Shown here piece after piece: positions 52,554 through 60,445 of a DNA stretch of 64,000 nucleotides. The notes under the pieces were generated by a model, which saw nothing but the letters and a program-made list of their open reading frames with translations, ran no database searches and was not told the origin of the DNA. The position numbers and the translations under genes are program-made. Source of the stretch: JANNBN01 sp031430595 (GTDB taxonomy: Bacteria; Actinomycetota; Acidimicrobiia; Acidimicrobiales; JANYDT01); the NCBI GenBank assembly GCA_031430595.1, contig JANPBU010000035.1:434001-498000 (forward strand), given 5' to 3'. The number at the start of each line of letters is the position of its first letter. Position 1 is the first letter of the stretch.

Positions 52554-52780
52554 TAAACTTCCGTCCGAGCGCATCATTGCGAGTGCCTTGAGTACCAGCA
52601 GCGCGGGGGAAACGTTGGAGTGAGAACCGGTAGCCAAACTGATGGCAACCAGTGTCGTAGCAAGTCAGCAAAGGAAGCAACACGCGGGCGACGCCAATCC
52701 GGCACCACACACCACGGCTCGATGTAATCGGTCGCACGCAAGCACCAAATGCGGACAGCAGGCTCGGTGTGGTGAGAAAG

Positions 52781-52909
52781 ATGCTCATTGCTCCGCTGGT
52801 GGCAGTGCATTTCTGGTGGAACGTTGGCGAAGTCCTCCTGTTAGGCGTGGCAGGCTGGGCGACCCGCAACCGTGCGGAGAAAACTTCGAGACAATCGAAG
52901 CATCACTAG
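52781..52909 (+). CDS. Possible small membrane ORF before GH36
   Basis: A 42-codon frame (MLIAPLVAVHFWWNVGEVLL, then GVAGWATRNRAEKTSRQ) ends 14 bases before the alpha-galactosidase start. It has one hydrophobic helix and a basic tail. It could be a small membrane peptide, a leader, or the end of a lost transporter gene. No homologue comes to mind. The rest of the 52554-52922 gap shows no gene I can support. Confidence 0.25.
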   Translation: MLIAPLVAVHFWWNVGEVLLLGVAGWATRNRAEKTSRQSKHH

Positions 52910-52922
52910 TAGCGAACACACC

Positions 52923-55067
52923 ATGACACTTCCACTCATTCATCTGTCCACAAACGAATTATCGGTTCTGATTGATCCATCTACTGGTTGCCCAACGGTG
53001 TTGCATTGGGGAGAACCAATCAAGGGGCCCGTCAACGACGATGCGATTCGGTCAGCTTTGCAACCTCCTATTACCAACGGGAACCTCGATGCTGTTGCAC
53101 CAATCTCATTGTTGCCCGAACACGGTTCTGGCTACAGCGGCCGCCCGGGGATCGAAGGGCATCGAACTTCTGGCGCAGGGTGGGCACCGCGCTTCACGCT
53201 CGAGTCGGCTGAGCAGTTCGGGTCGGATTCCGCACATCCAGGAAGTTCCCGTGCGGTAGTAGTTAGTTTGGATGTCGAAGCAGGCTTAAAGCTTATTACC
53301 GAGTTCGAGGTACTCGACTCGGGGGTGCTGCGTACCAAGATTTCCGTTCACAACGCGGCCGACACCTCGTACCACTTGTCCGCCCTTCGCCAAACCTTGC
53401 CACTACCATCGTCAACGCAAGAGACGATGACGTTTGGCGGTCGTTGGAGCCGAGAGTTCATCGAAATTCGGCAACCTCTGGTGACCGGATCCGTCACCGT
53501 CGAAAATCGTGCCGGTCGCACCTCTCATAACCGTGTTCCAATCATCTTCGCCGGAACACAAGGTTTCACCAATGATTTTGGAGCGGTCCGCGCTGCTCAT
53601 CTCGAGTGGAGCGGCAACTCGTTCGTTGCTGCCGACGCGTTAAGCGATGGTCGCCGGTGCCTTCAAGTCGGCGAGCTGTTGTTTCCCGGTGAGGTGGTGC
53701 TCGCTGCCGGAGAGCACTACGAATCGCCATGGGTGTGCTGGGCCTTTTCTTCGGGGGGTTTGAATGGTGTCAGTGAACGATTCCACCGAGAACTTCGATC
53801 GCGACCCAACCATCCGAAAACTTCTCGACCTGTGACGCTTAATATTTGGGAAGCGGTTTACTTCGATCATCGGATTGAGCCAATTGAACAACTCGCCGAC
53901 GCTGCGGCTTCCATCGGCGTCGAACGGTTTGTGATTGACGACGGGTGGTTCCATCTTCGCCGTGATGACCATGCAGGCTTAGGCGACTGGTGGGTGGACC
54001 CTACCGTTTGGCCACACGGACTAGGACCGATTGCACAGCACGTGACTTCGTTAGGGATGCAGTTCGGGTTGTGGTTTGAACCCGAGATGGTGAACCCAAA
54101 CTCTGACCTGTATCGCGCTCATCCCGAATGGGTGCTCACCGACCATCATTACGAGCCCGTAATGGGTCGCCAACAGTTGGTGCTTGACCTCGGTCGAAGC
54201 GAAGTGCGTGACTATCTGTTTGAACACATGTCGGCGTTGCTTACTGAGTATCCAATTTCTTACGTGAAGTGGGATCACAACCGCGAGTTAGTCCACGCTT
54301 CCGACGCGCAAGGTCGAGCCGGCGTGCACCACCAAACTCTCGGCTTCTACGATTTGTTAGCGCGCTTACGATCTGCGCATCCAACGGTAGAGATCGAATC
54401 ATGCTCGTCGGGTGGCGGTCGAATCGACTTCAAGGTGTTGCAGTACACGCATCGATTCTGGACGAGCGACTGCATCGATCCGCTTGAGCGCCAACACATC
54501 CAACGCGGGTACAGCTACGTGTTTCCGCCGGAATACATGGGTTCTCATATCGGATCCGGAAGGTCGCACACTACGCGTCGACAACATTCACTAGCGTTCC
54601 GTGCTGCCACCGCCCTCTTCGGTCATTTCGGGATCGAGTGGAACTTGCTACATGCCACTGACGACGAGCGTAAATCGCTTGCAGAAGTCATCGAGTTCTA
54701 CAAGCGTCATCGAGACCTGTTGCATAGAGGTGTGGCACGTCGTTTCGATCACAGCAACCCGGCCGTTATCGCCCATGGTGTAATTGCAGCTGATCAATCG
54801 GAGGCAATGGTGTCGTTTGCTACCGTTACGGCCAGCAGTTCGTTAATCATCGAGCCGATGAAAATCAGCGGACTGAACCCGAAGCGCCTCTACCAGGTCT
54901 CTGTCGAAAACTTGGCCGGAGGCGTCACCGGCCCATCACGTCACAAACCTTCTTGGGTGGAATCTGGCGTTACCTTGTCTGGCGAAGAACTTGAGCTGTT
55001 TGGCTTGCAACCACCAGCCATGGATCCTGAGCAGGCCATGCTGATACGGCTCGTCGCCCAAAGCTAA
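52923..55067 (+). CDS. GH36-family alpha-galactosidase
   Basis: 714 residues from ATG 52923, no signal peptide, so cytosolic. An N-terminal beta-sandwich leads to the TIM barrel with FVIDDGWFHLRRDD, MQFGLWFEPEMVNPNS and the catalytic nucleophile D451 in SYVKWDHNRELV. The acid/base D516 is in RFWTSDCIDPLERQ, and a C-terminal beta domain follows. All family residues are present, so it should cleave alpha-galactosides. It ends 46 bases from the convergent AMP ligase and so sits beside the carrier-protein locus, though a hairpin separates them. Confidence 0.93.
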   Translation: MTLPLIHLSTNELSVLIDPSTGCPTVLHWGEPIKGPVNDDAIRSALQPPITNGNLDAVAPISLLPEHGSGYSGRPGIEGHRTSGAGWAPRFTLESAEQFGSDSAHPGSSRAVVVSLDVEAGLKLITEFEVLDSGVLRTKISVHNAADTSYHLSALRQTLPLPSSTQETMTFGGRWSREFIEIRQPLVTGSVTVENRAGRTSHNRVPIIFAGTQGFTNDFGAVRAAHLEWSGNSFVAADALSDGRRCLQVGELLFPGEVVLAAGEHYESPWVCWAFSSGGLNGVSERFHRELRSRPNHPKTSRPVTLNIWEAVYFDHRIEPIEQLADAAASIGVERFVIDDGWFHLRRDDHAGLGDWWVDPTVWPHGLGPIAQHVTSLGMQFGLWFEPEMVNPNSDLYRAHPEWVLTDHHYEPVMGRQQLVLDLGRSEVRDYLFEHMSALLTEYPISYVKWDHNRELVHASDAQGRAGVHHQTLGFYDLLARLRSAHPTVEIESCSSGGGRIDFKVLQYTHRFWTSDCIDPLERQHIQRGYSYVFPPEYMGSHIGSGRSHTTRRQHSLAFRAATALFGHFGIEWNLLHATDDERKSLAEVIEFYKRHRDLLHRGVARRFDHSNPAVIAHGVIAADQSEAMVSFATVTASSSLIIEPMKISGLNPKRLYQVSVENLAGGVTGPSRHKPSWVESGVTLSGEELELFGLQPPAMDPEQAMLIRLVAQS

Positions 55068-55090
55068 GCGTCACTACGAGTGAAGTTAGC
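55063..55090. terminator. Imperfect hairpin between convergent genes
   Basis: GCTAA..TCACT-ACG-AGTGA..TTAGC forms two stacked 5-bp stems with internal mismatches between the GH36 stop and the ligase end. It could serve both strands. No long T-run. Confidence 0.45.
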
Positions 55091-55112
55091 CAGCACGGTC
55101 TCGGCACGATTC

Positions 55113-56612
55113 TCACGCCAGATCGCGACGTAGCATCTTTCCTGACGCAGCCCTTGGAAGTGACTCGACCACCATGACCTTCGACGGGCACTTGTACCGG
55201 GCCAGTTCGGTCGAACAGAACTCGATGACCTCGTCTTCGTCAAGAAGGCGATCACCCAGCGGAACCACATACGCCTTCACCGACTCACCGGTATGCGGAT
55301 GAGCAACACCAACCACGCATGACTCTTGAATGCCGGGGTGCATATTTAACACCTCTTCAACTTCAGCCGGGAAGACGTTAAAACCCGACACGATAATCAA
55401 ATCCTTCGACCGGTCAACTAAGGTAAGCACACCTTCGGAATTAACAACAGCGATGTCACCTGTGTGCAACCAACCGTCAATCAACACCCGGTCGGTTGCC
55501 TCTTTGTCGTTCCAATAGCCAGGGAAAACGTTCGGGCCTTTGACCCAAATCTCGCCAGGATCACCAACCACCACATCAGAACCATCAAGGTCGACGACAC
55601 GAACTTCTACGCCCGGTGCAGGCACCCCAATCGTGCCAACTTTTGGGTTTGGAAACAATGCGGTCGTGACCGTTGGACTGGCCTCGGTGAGCCCATAGCC
55701 CTCAGCAATTGTGATCCCAAACCGCTCGGCAAACGCCGCGGCAACATCGCTATCTAGCCTCGAAGCCCCGCTCAATGCGAGACGAACCGATGCGAACGAA
55801 GTCGGCAACGCATCTTCGGCTGGAAGACTTACCCACGACTCGAACATCGGCGGCACCCCGGCAATAACCGTCACCTTGTGCTGCGCAATTGACCCAAGCG
55901 ATGAGACAGGGTCAAATCGCTGAATCAGAAGTACCGAGGCACCGGCTAGCAACGCCATATGAAGGACGGCATTTAAACCAAATATATGTGAGGTAGGAAG
56001 CACGCAGAGCAATACGTCGGACGGTGTTATGCGCGCATACATCACTGCCTGCATCGTATCGAGATTGGATCGCAGGTTGCCGTGGGTAAGTTGCGCTGCC
56101 CGGGGCGAACCAGCGGTTCCGCTCGTAAACATGAGAACGGCGACGTCACTATCTGATCGATCAACAACCGGAACCGGTGAACTCACCAATAGGTCTTCGA
56201 ACGACAACGAACCTTCCGTGAGCGCCACGCCCTCTGGTGTGAATACAAGACTGATTCCGGCTTCCTGACGATCGATACCATCAAAGGCCCGGGCCGCACT
56301 TGGGCCCACAATCGCGGCCTTTGGGGTAACTACCTTAAGTTGACGCTGTATCTCCGCTGTTGGGCTTTGCGGGTTCAGCGGTACGACCACTGCCCCGGCC
56401 CCCAAAGCCGCCAGGTGCGCAACGACGAAATACCAGTTCGAGGCCAACAACAGGGCCACTCGATCACCGGGGGCAATACCTGAGGCGACGAGACCACCCC
56501 TAACGGCTTCGACCTGACGTCGCAACGCATCGTATGTCGTTACTTCGCCGGCCGAGATCACAGCAGGGGAATCGGGCGGATGGTTGTCGATGATCGTAGC
56601 GAGGTTGGTCAC
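55113..56612 (-). CDS. AMP-forming acyl-CoA/acyl-ACP ligase
   Basis: 499 residues of the ANL superfamily. P-loop LMFTSGTAGSPRAAQLTH, YGLTEASPTVTTALFPNPK (within residues about 300-320), WLHTGDIAVVNSEG, hinge KDLIIVSGFNVFPAEVEEVL, and C-terminal lysine in PRAASGKMLRRDL. It should adenylate a carboxylic acid and pass it to CoA or to a phosphopantetheine carrier. Divergent from the acyl carrier protein operon at 57014, so it is a natural candidate to load that carrier; this is inference. The small membrane ORF lies 4 bases upstream. Confidence 0.92.
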   Translation of the reverse strand: MTNLATIIDNHPPDSPAVISAGEVTTYDALRRQVEAVRGGLVASGIAPGDRVALLLASNWYFVVAHLAALGAGAVVVPLNPQSPTAEIQRQLKVVTPKAAIVGPSAARAFDGIDRQEAGISLVFTPEGVALTEGSLSFEDLLVSSPVPVVDRSDSDVAVLMFTSGTAGSPRAAQLTHGNLRSNLDTMQAVMYARITPSDVLLCVLPTSHIFGLNAVLHMALLAGASVLLIQRFDPVSSLGSIAQHKVTVIAGVPPMFESWVSLPAEDALPTSFASVRLALSGASRLDSDVAAAFAERFGITIAEGYGLTEASPTVTTALFPNPKVGTIGVPAPGVEVRVVDLDGSDVVVGDPGEIWVKGPNVFPGYWNDKEATDRVLIDGWLHTGDIAVVNSEGVLTLVDRSKDLIIVSGFNVFPAEVEEVLNMHPGIQESCVVGVAHPHTGESVKAYVVPLGDRLLDEDEVIEFCSTELARYKCPSKVMVVESLPRAASGKMLRRDLA

Positions 56613-56615
56613 CGA

Positions 56616-56747
56616 TCAGCCCGCCACGACGGTTGTGGGCGTTCGGTCAATAACCGGAGCCGAACGTCCCGAAACTAGTTGCAAGACAGTTGCCCCAACC
56701 AACATCAGCAGAAGTAACACAACGACAAGGGTGGTGGCAGGGCGCAT
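56616..56747 (-). CDS. Small single-pass membrane protein
   Basis: About 43 residues from ATG 56747 (MRPATTLVVVLLLLMLVGAT), one membrane helix, then a short outside tail. A GGGGAT lies just before the ATG. The frame can be extended to GTG 56867, which would give 83 residues, but that start falls on the repeated motifs of the intergenic region. It ends four bases before the ligase start and is probably co-translated. Function unknown. Confidence 0.5.
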   Translation of the reverse strand: MRPATTLVVVLLLLMLVGATVLQLVSGRSAPVIDRTPTTVVAG

Positions 56748-56864
56748 AACATCCCCATTCTTGTCGATCCCGGTCACCTCGTGCTGCGCCGTACGACCAT
56801 CCTTTGTAGAGCGGCGGGGATGCCTACCCAAGATTCGTGACATCTCATTTGGCAGGTTGGGGTT

Positions 56865-56921
56865 CACTTGTCACTTTCGACCGTGGCCCAACATGACAAA
56901 TGAGTCTGCAACTGACAAATG
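56865..56921. promoter_or_regulatory. Candidate operator repeats between divergent transcripts
   Basis: TGACAAATG occurs at 56894 and 56913 (19 bases apart), and the inverted CACTTGTCA (8 of 9) at 56865. They lie about 90-150 bases before the carrier protein gene and next to the ligase operon. Likely a shared regulator site; no regulator is identified. Confidence 0.4.
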
Positions 56922-57013
56922 GGATCGTTGAACGTGGCAACCCAAACCGCCGTTACTTAAGTCGTTCCTTCTTGCGGCCGATATCGTGGTGTTAAAGGAA
57001 AGAGGCATTTCGC

Positions 57014-57316
57014 ATGGCACCCAGCGGCACAAGCACGAGTACGAGCACCAATAGCAGCAAGGGTAACGACGTCAATGGCGTCGTGAGAAACACCTTGCTT
57101 GCTCATGGAAAATTGATCACCGCAATCGAAGGAGTCACCGATGAGGCCGACCTGTACGACGCTGGCCTCACATCAATGTCAACCGTTACCGTGATGCTGG
57201 CTCTCGAAGACGCGTTCGATGTTGAATTTCCCGAAACACTGCTTTCACGCAAAACCTTCTCAAGCATTTCGTCTATCGAAGCTGCCCTCACAGCATTTCT
57301 GACGCCCGACCTGTAA
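57014..57316 (+). CDS. Acyl carrier protein
   Basis: 100 residues. The phosphopantetheine site is DAGLTSM with S54 (in place of the usual DSL), inside the ACP pattern DLYDAGLTSMSTVTVMLALE, FDVEFPETLLSRKTF and a C-terminal helix SSIEAALTAFL. The first 18 residues are a Ser/Thr-rich flexible lead. AAAGAGG lies seven bases before the ATG. First gene of the operon; the dehydrogenase starts two bases after its stop. It is the likely substrate of the aminoacyl ligase at 58508, as carriers encoded next to such ligases are. Confidence 0.9.
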   Translation: MAPSGTSTSTSTNSSKGNDVNGVVRNTLLAHGKLITAIEGVTDEADLYDAGLTSMSTVTVMLALEDAFDVEFPETLLSRKTFSSISSIEAALTAFLTPDL

Positions 57317-57318
57317 CT

Positions 57319-58494
57319 ATGAACCGCCTTTTCGAACTCTCTTCTACCGGTCAACATCTCCTTGAACTGGCAGAAAAGGTCGCAGACGAGGTGTGCGCGG
57401 TTCACGCCGTCGATGTCGACTCGGCAGGCCGATTTCCTCATGAAGCAATCGCTGCGTTGCAAGAACAACGCTTACTCGGTGCGTATGCACCGGTCGACCT
57501 CGGAGGGTACGGCGCGTCAATCACCGACATCGCGGCTATTTGTCACGCACTTGGCCAGCGATGTTCTTCCACGGCCATGATTTTTGCGATGCACCAAATA
57601 CAGATGGCGTGCTTGGTTCACCATGGGCTCGATAACGATGCCCTCTGCGAAGAAATTCGGATGATCGCTGAAGGACAACAACTCGTAGCCTCAGCAACTA
57701 CCGAACTTGGTGTTGGTGGAGATGTGCGAACCAGTCTGTGTGCAGCAGATGTTGGCGAATCAACATTCACTGTTCGCAAAGAGGCTTCCGTCATTTCATA
57801 CGCCGATTTTGCTGAAGCCATTTTGGTAACAGCGCGTCGCGGAAATGATTCAGCATCGAGTGATCAGGTCATTGCCTTGGCTCGAAAAGACCAAACGACG
57901 TTAACCCCCATTTCGAATTGGGACACACTTGGTATGCGCGGAACATGCAGTATCGGGTACGTGCTTGAAACCCAAGGGTCTTCACAACACGTTCTGCCGC
58001 TACCCTATGCAGACATATCAAGCCAAACGATGCTACCCGTATCGCATATTGTTTGGGCGTCACTTTGGCTAGGCATCGCCACCGATGCCGTGACACGAGC
58101 CCGAACCTTTCTTCGAACTTCCGCGAGAAAAACGCTTGACCGAACACCACCCATTGCATCGTCGGTCGCTGCGGTATTCGGTGACCTTGAAATGATTCGA
58201 GCAACAGTTTTAGCTGCGGTCAAGCAGTACGAAGCAACCCGATCTGATCTGTCAACGCCGATGTCGACCGGTGATTCACTCCGGATCAGCCTCCTTAAAA
58301 CGTCGGTATCAGTCGCGGTTCGACGCATCGTTGTTGATTGCCTGGAAATTTGCGGCATCGCCGGGTACCGAAACGACACTCCGTATTCGGTCGGCCGCCA
58401 TCTACGCGATACCCACAGTGCAGCGCTCATGGTTCATAACGAACGTATACTTACCAATATGGGTCGGCTGCTCTGCGTGTACAAAGAGGATTGA
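57319..58494 (+). CDS. Acyl-CoA dehydrogenase-like flavoprotein
   Basis: 391 residues with the family's helical N-terminal domain (ALQEQRLLGAYAPVDLGGYG), middle beta domain (ASATTELGVGGDVRTS) and C-terminal helices (CGIAGYRNDTPYSVGRHLRD). The catalytic region ends MVHNERILTNMGR rather than the classical EGTNE. This variant is seen in dehydrogenases that act on carrier-bound or unusual substrates, as far as I recall. Between the carrier and the aminoacyl ligase, it may oxidise a carrier-tethered aminoacyl or acyl group. Inference from position. Confidence 0.88.
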   Translation: MNRLFELSSTGQHLLELAEKVADEVCAVHAVDVDSAGRFPHEAIAALQEQRLLGAYAPVDLGGYGASITDIAAICHALGQRCSSTAMIFAMHQIQMACLVHHGLDNDALCEEIRMIAEGQQLVASATTELGVGGDVRTSLCAADVGESTFTVRKEASVISYADFAEAILVTARRGNDSASSDQVIALARKDQTTLTPISNWDTLGMRGTCSIGYVLETQGSSQHVLPLPYADISSQTMLPVSHIVWASLWLGIATDAVTRARTFLRTSARKTLDRTPPIASSVAAVFGDLEMIRATVLAAVKQYEATRSDLSTPMSTGDSLRISLLKTSVSVAVRRIVVDCLEICGIAGYRNDTPYSVGRHLRDTHSAALMVHNERILTNMGRLLCVYKED

Positions 58495-58507
58495 AGCAAG
58501 GAACATC

Positions 58508-59434
58508 ATGACTGAAGAAAAGACGTTCGACATCGCAGGCGCCCGGGACGACTACATGCGCGAACTGGTCGACGCAGGTTTGCTCATTCCTACCGGGGTA
58601 CCCGGCATACTCGGGCGAAACGGTGTGTTCGAGCGCATTGTTGACGGGCTACTGGCTGCCGTGAAGACCCGATCGGCTGGCGACGTTGTTGAGTACGTTC
58701 GCTTCCCACCGATCATTCCGCGGGCAAACTACTTACGTAGCGGGCACCTTGCCTCGTTTCCTCACCTCGGTGGTTCGGTGCATGCATTCATTGGCGACGA
58801 CAAGGCCCATCGAGAACTCTTGCGTAAGGCTGACGCAGGCGAACGATGGACTAACGACCTTGAACCCACCGACGCAGTTCTCACCCCGGCCTGCTGTTAC
58901 CCGGTATATCCAATGTGTACAGGGGTAGTGCCCGAAGGTGGCCGCACCTTCGATATTCTCGGTTATTGCTTTCGTCATGAACCCTCAAATGACCCGATGC
59001 GGATGCAGGCGTTTCGACAGATGGAGCACGTTCGAATTGGTTCCCCAATGCAGATCGCTGAATGGCGAGATCTGTGGTGTGAACGATCGCAGCAGCTACT
59101 CACCGACCTCAAACTTGACTTCAGCTTCGATGTTGCGACCGACCCATTTTTTGGTCGTGGCGGACGACTGATGTCGGCAAGTCAGCGCGAACAAGAGCTC
59201 AAATTCGAGTGCAATGTGGCCATTCTTCATGCCGATTATCCAACCGCGTGCGTGTCGCTCAACAGTCACGAGAACCACTTCTCGCATGACTTCGATATTC
59301 GATTGGCCGATGGGTCAGAGGCCTGGACCGGTTGCATCGGGTTCGGATTAGAACGACTCACGCTTGCGCTTCTGCGACGCCACGGGTTTAACCCTGATGT
59401 TTGGCCTACAACGGTGAGGGCCGCCTTGACATGA
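58508..59434 (+). CDS. Amino acid:[carrier protein] ligase (class-II synthetase-like)
   Basis: 308 residues from ATG 58508 (AAGGA upstream). It resembles the catalytic core of atypical seryl-tRNA synthetases without the tRNA-binding arm. Motif 2 is FRHEPSNDPMRMQAFRQMEH; motif 3 is GFGLERLTLALLRRHGF. Probable zinc ligands are C129 or C130 (LTPACCYP), E173 (QMEHVRIG) and C276 (TGCIGFG). Characterised homologues in Bradyrhizobium and Agrobacterium attach glycine or alanine to the phosphopantetheine arm of a small carrier protein. An ACP is three genes away in the same operon. Which amino acid is used cannot be read from sequence. Confidence 0.88.
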   Translation: MTEEKTFDIAGARDDYMRELVDAGLLIPTGVPGILGRNGVFERIVDGLLAAVKTRSAGDVVEYVRFPPIIPRANYLRSGHLASFPHLGGSVHAFIGDDKAHRELLRKADAGERWTNDLEPTDAVLTPACCYPVYPMCTGVVPEGGRTFDILGYCFRHEPSNDPMRMQAFRQMEHVRIGSPMQIAEWRDLWCERSQQLLTDLKLDFSFDVATDPFFGRGGRLMSASQREQELKFECNVAILHADYPTACVSLNSHENHFSHDFDIRLADGSEAWTGCIGFGLERLTLALLRRHGFNPDVWPTTVRAALT

Positions 59435-60438
59435 GGATTCCGACCGCCGGTCAGGCAACGGGACTACGTAAGGCTCGAGCGTTCGAAGTTGATCAAAGTT
59501 TGTACACGTCACATGCACTGCATCGCGGCGAACGAGACTGGTCCGAAACGAACTGCTATGTAGACGTATGGATTGAGTTGCTCAATGTCATGGGCTTCGA
59601 ACCGCTTGCAGCGCTGGGCTTTTGTTTGGGTATCGACCTCGAAGGCGATCAATTCACCTTTTACAAGTTTCCCGCCCATGAATTGCGACAGATGTTTGGG
59701 CTCACCGTGTTTGAGATCAATCCCTGGGTGTCGATGCTTGATCAAACGATCGGCGAGCTCAACGTTGGGCACCCGATACTTATCGAAGTTGACTCTTGGT
59801 ATTTGCCCGACACCGCAGGAACTGCGTACCGCACAAGTCATGTGAAGACAACCATTGGTGCGCTTGCTATCGATGTCGACTCGAAAACGTGTCAGTACGT
59901 ACATAACCAATCGATGTATCAATTGTCAGGTGATGACTTTCATGGTGTCTTTCGAACAGACGCTGCGGCATTCGCCGGGCAGCTTCCCTCGTATATGGAA
60001 GCGGTAAAGTCACATGGCACTGCGCTTTCGGGAACCGCACTGTTGAGCCTAGCTCGCGAACTACTCGGCGCACATATTAAACAGGTGCCGGCCACTAACC
60101 CGTTCATTGGCTTTGCCGATCGTTTGCCAACTGAACTTGCAGCACGGTGTCACCTCAACGCCGAAATGTTTCACGCCTACTGCTTCGCCACATTTCGGCA
60201 ATTTGGATCGGCGTTTTCACTTGCCGCATCGCATCTTGAGTGGCTCTCAACCGGCGACCCCCGAGAGTTTGCACCGGCAATTGAAGCGTTTCGGAGTATC
60301 TCGACAACGGCCAAGACCCTACAGATGAAGTCGGCAAGAGCAGCCCTGGCAGGTAAACCTTTGGCGGCCGCCGAACAACTCACCAAACTCATCGAGAGTT
60401 GGGAAACCGGTATCGGATACCTGCGTGATGTTGGCTGA
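59431..60438 (+). CDS. DUF1839 family protein
   Basis: 335 residues from ATG 59431, which overlaps the ligase stop as ATGA. The family pattern is HRGERDWSETNCYVDVWIEL, ALGFCLGIDLEGDQFTFYKF, IEVDSWYLPDTAGTAYRTSH and VKTTIGALAIDVD. It suggests a papain/NlpC-like or peptidase-C39-like fold, but no activity is known. DUF1839 genes accompany amino acid:[carrier protein] ligases in other bacteria, as I recall. A role in transferring the aminoacyl group from the carrier is plausible: the Cys and His residues in WSETNCYVD and RTSHVKT could serve catalysis. Confidence 0.85.
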   Translation: MRIPTAGQATGLRKARAFEVDQSLYTSHALHRGERDWSETNCYVDVWIELLNVMGFEPLAALGFCLGIDLEGDQFTFYKFPAHELRQMFGLTVFEINPWVSMLDQTIGELNVGHPILIEVDSWYLPDTAGTAYRTSHVKTTIGALAIDVDSKTCQYVHNQSMYQLSGDDFHGVFRTDAAAFAGQLPSYMEAVKSHGTALSGTALLSLARELLGAHIKQVPATNPFIGFADRLPTELAARCHLNAEMFHAYCFATFRQFGSAFSLAASHLEWLSTGDPREFAPAIEAFRSISTTAKTLQMKSARAALAGKPLAAAEQLTKLIESWETGIGYLRDVG

Positions 60439-60445
60439 GGTCGCA

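Noticed and set aside
52537..52869. Minus-strand frame of 110 codons before GH36
   Set aside because: Composition is not protein-like, there is no ribosome site, and it runs into the hairpin terminator at 52553.
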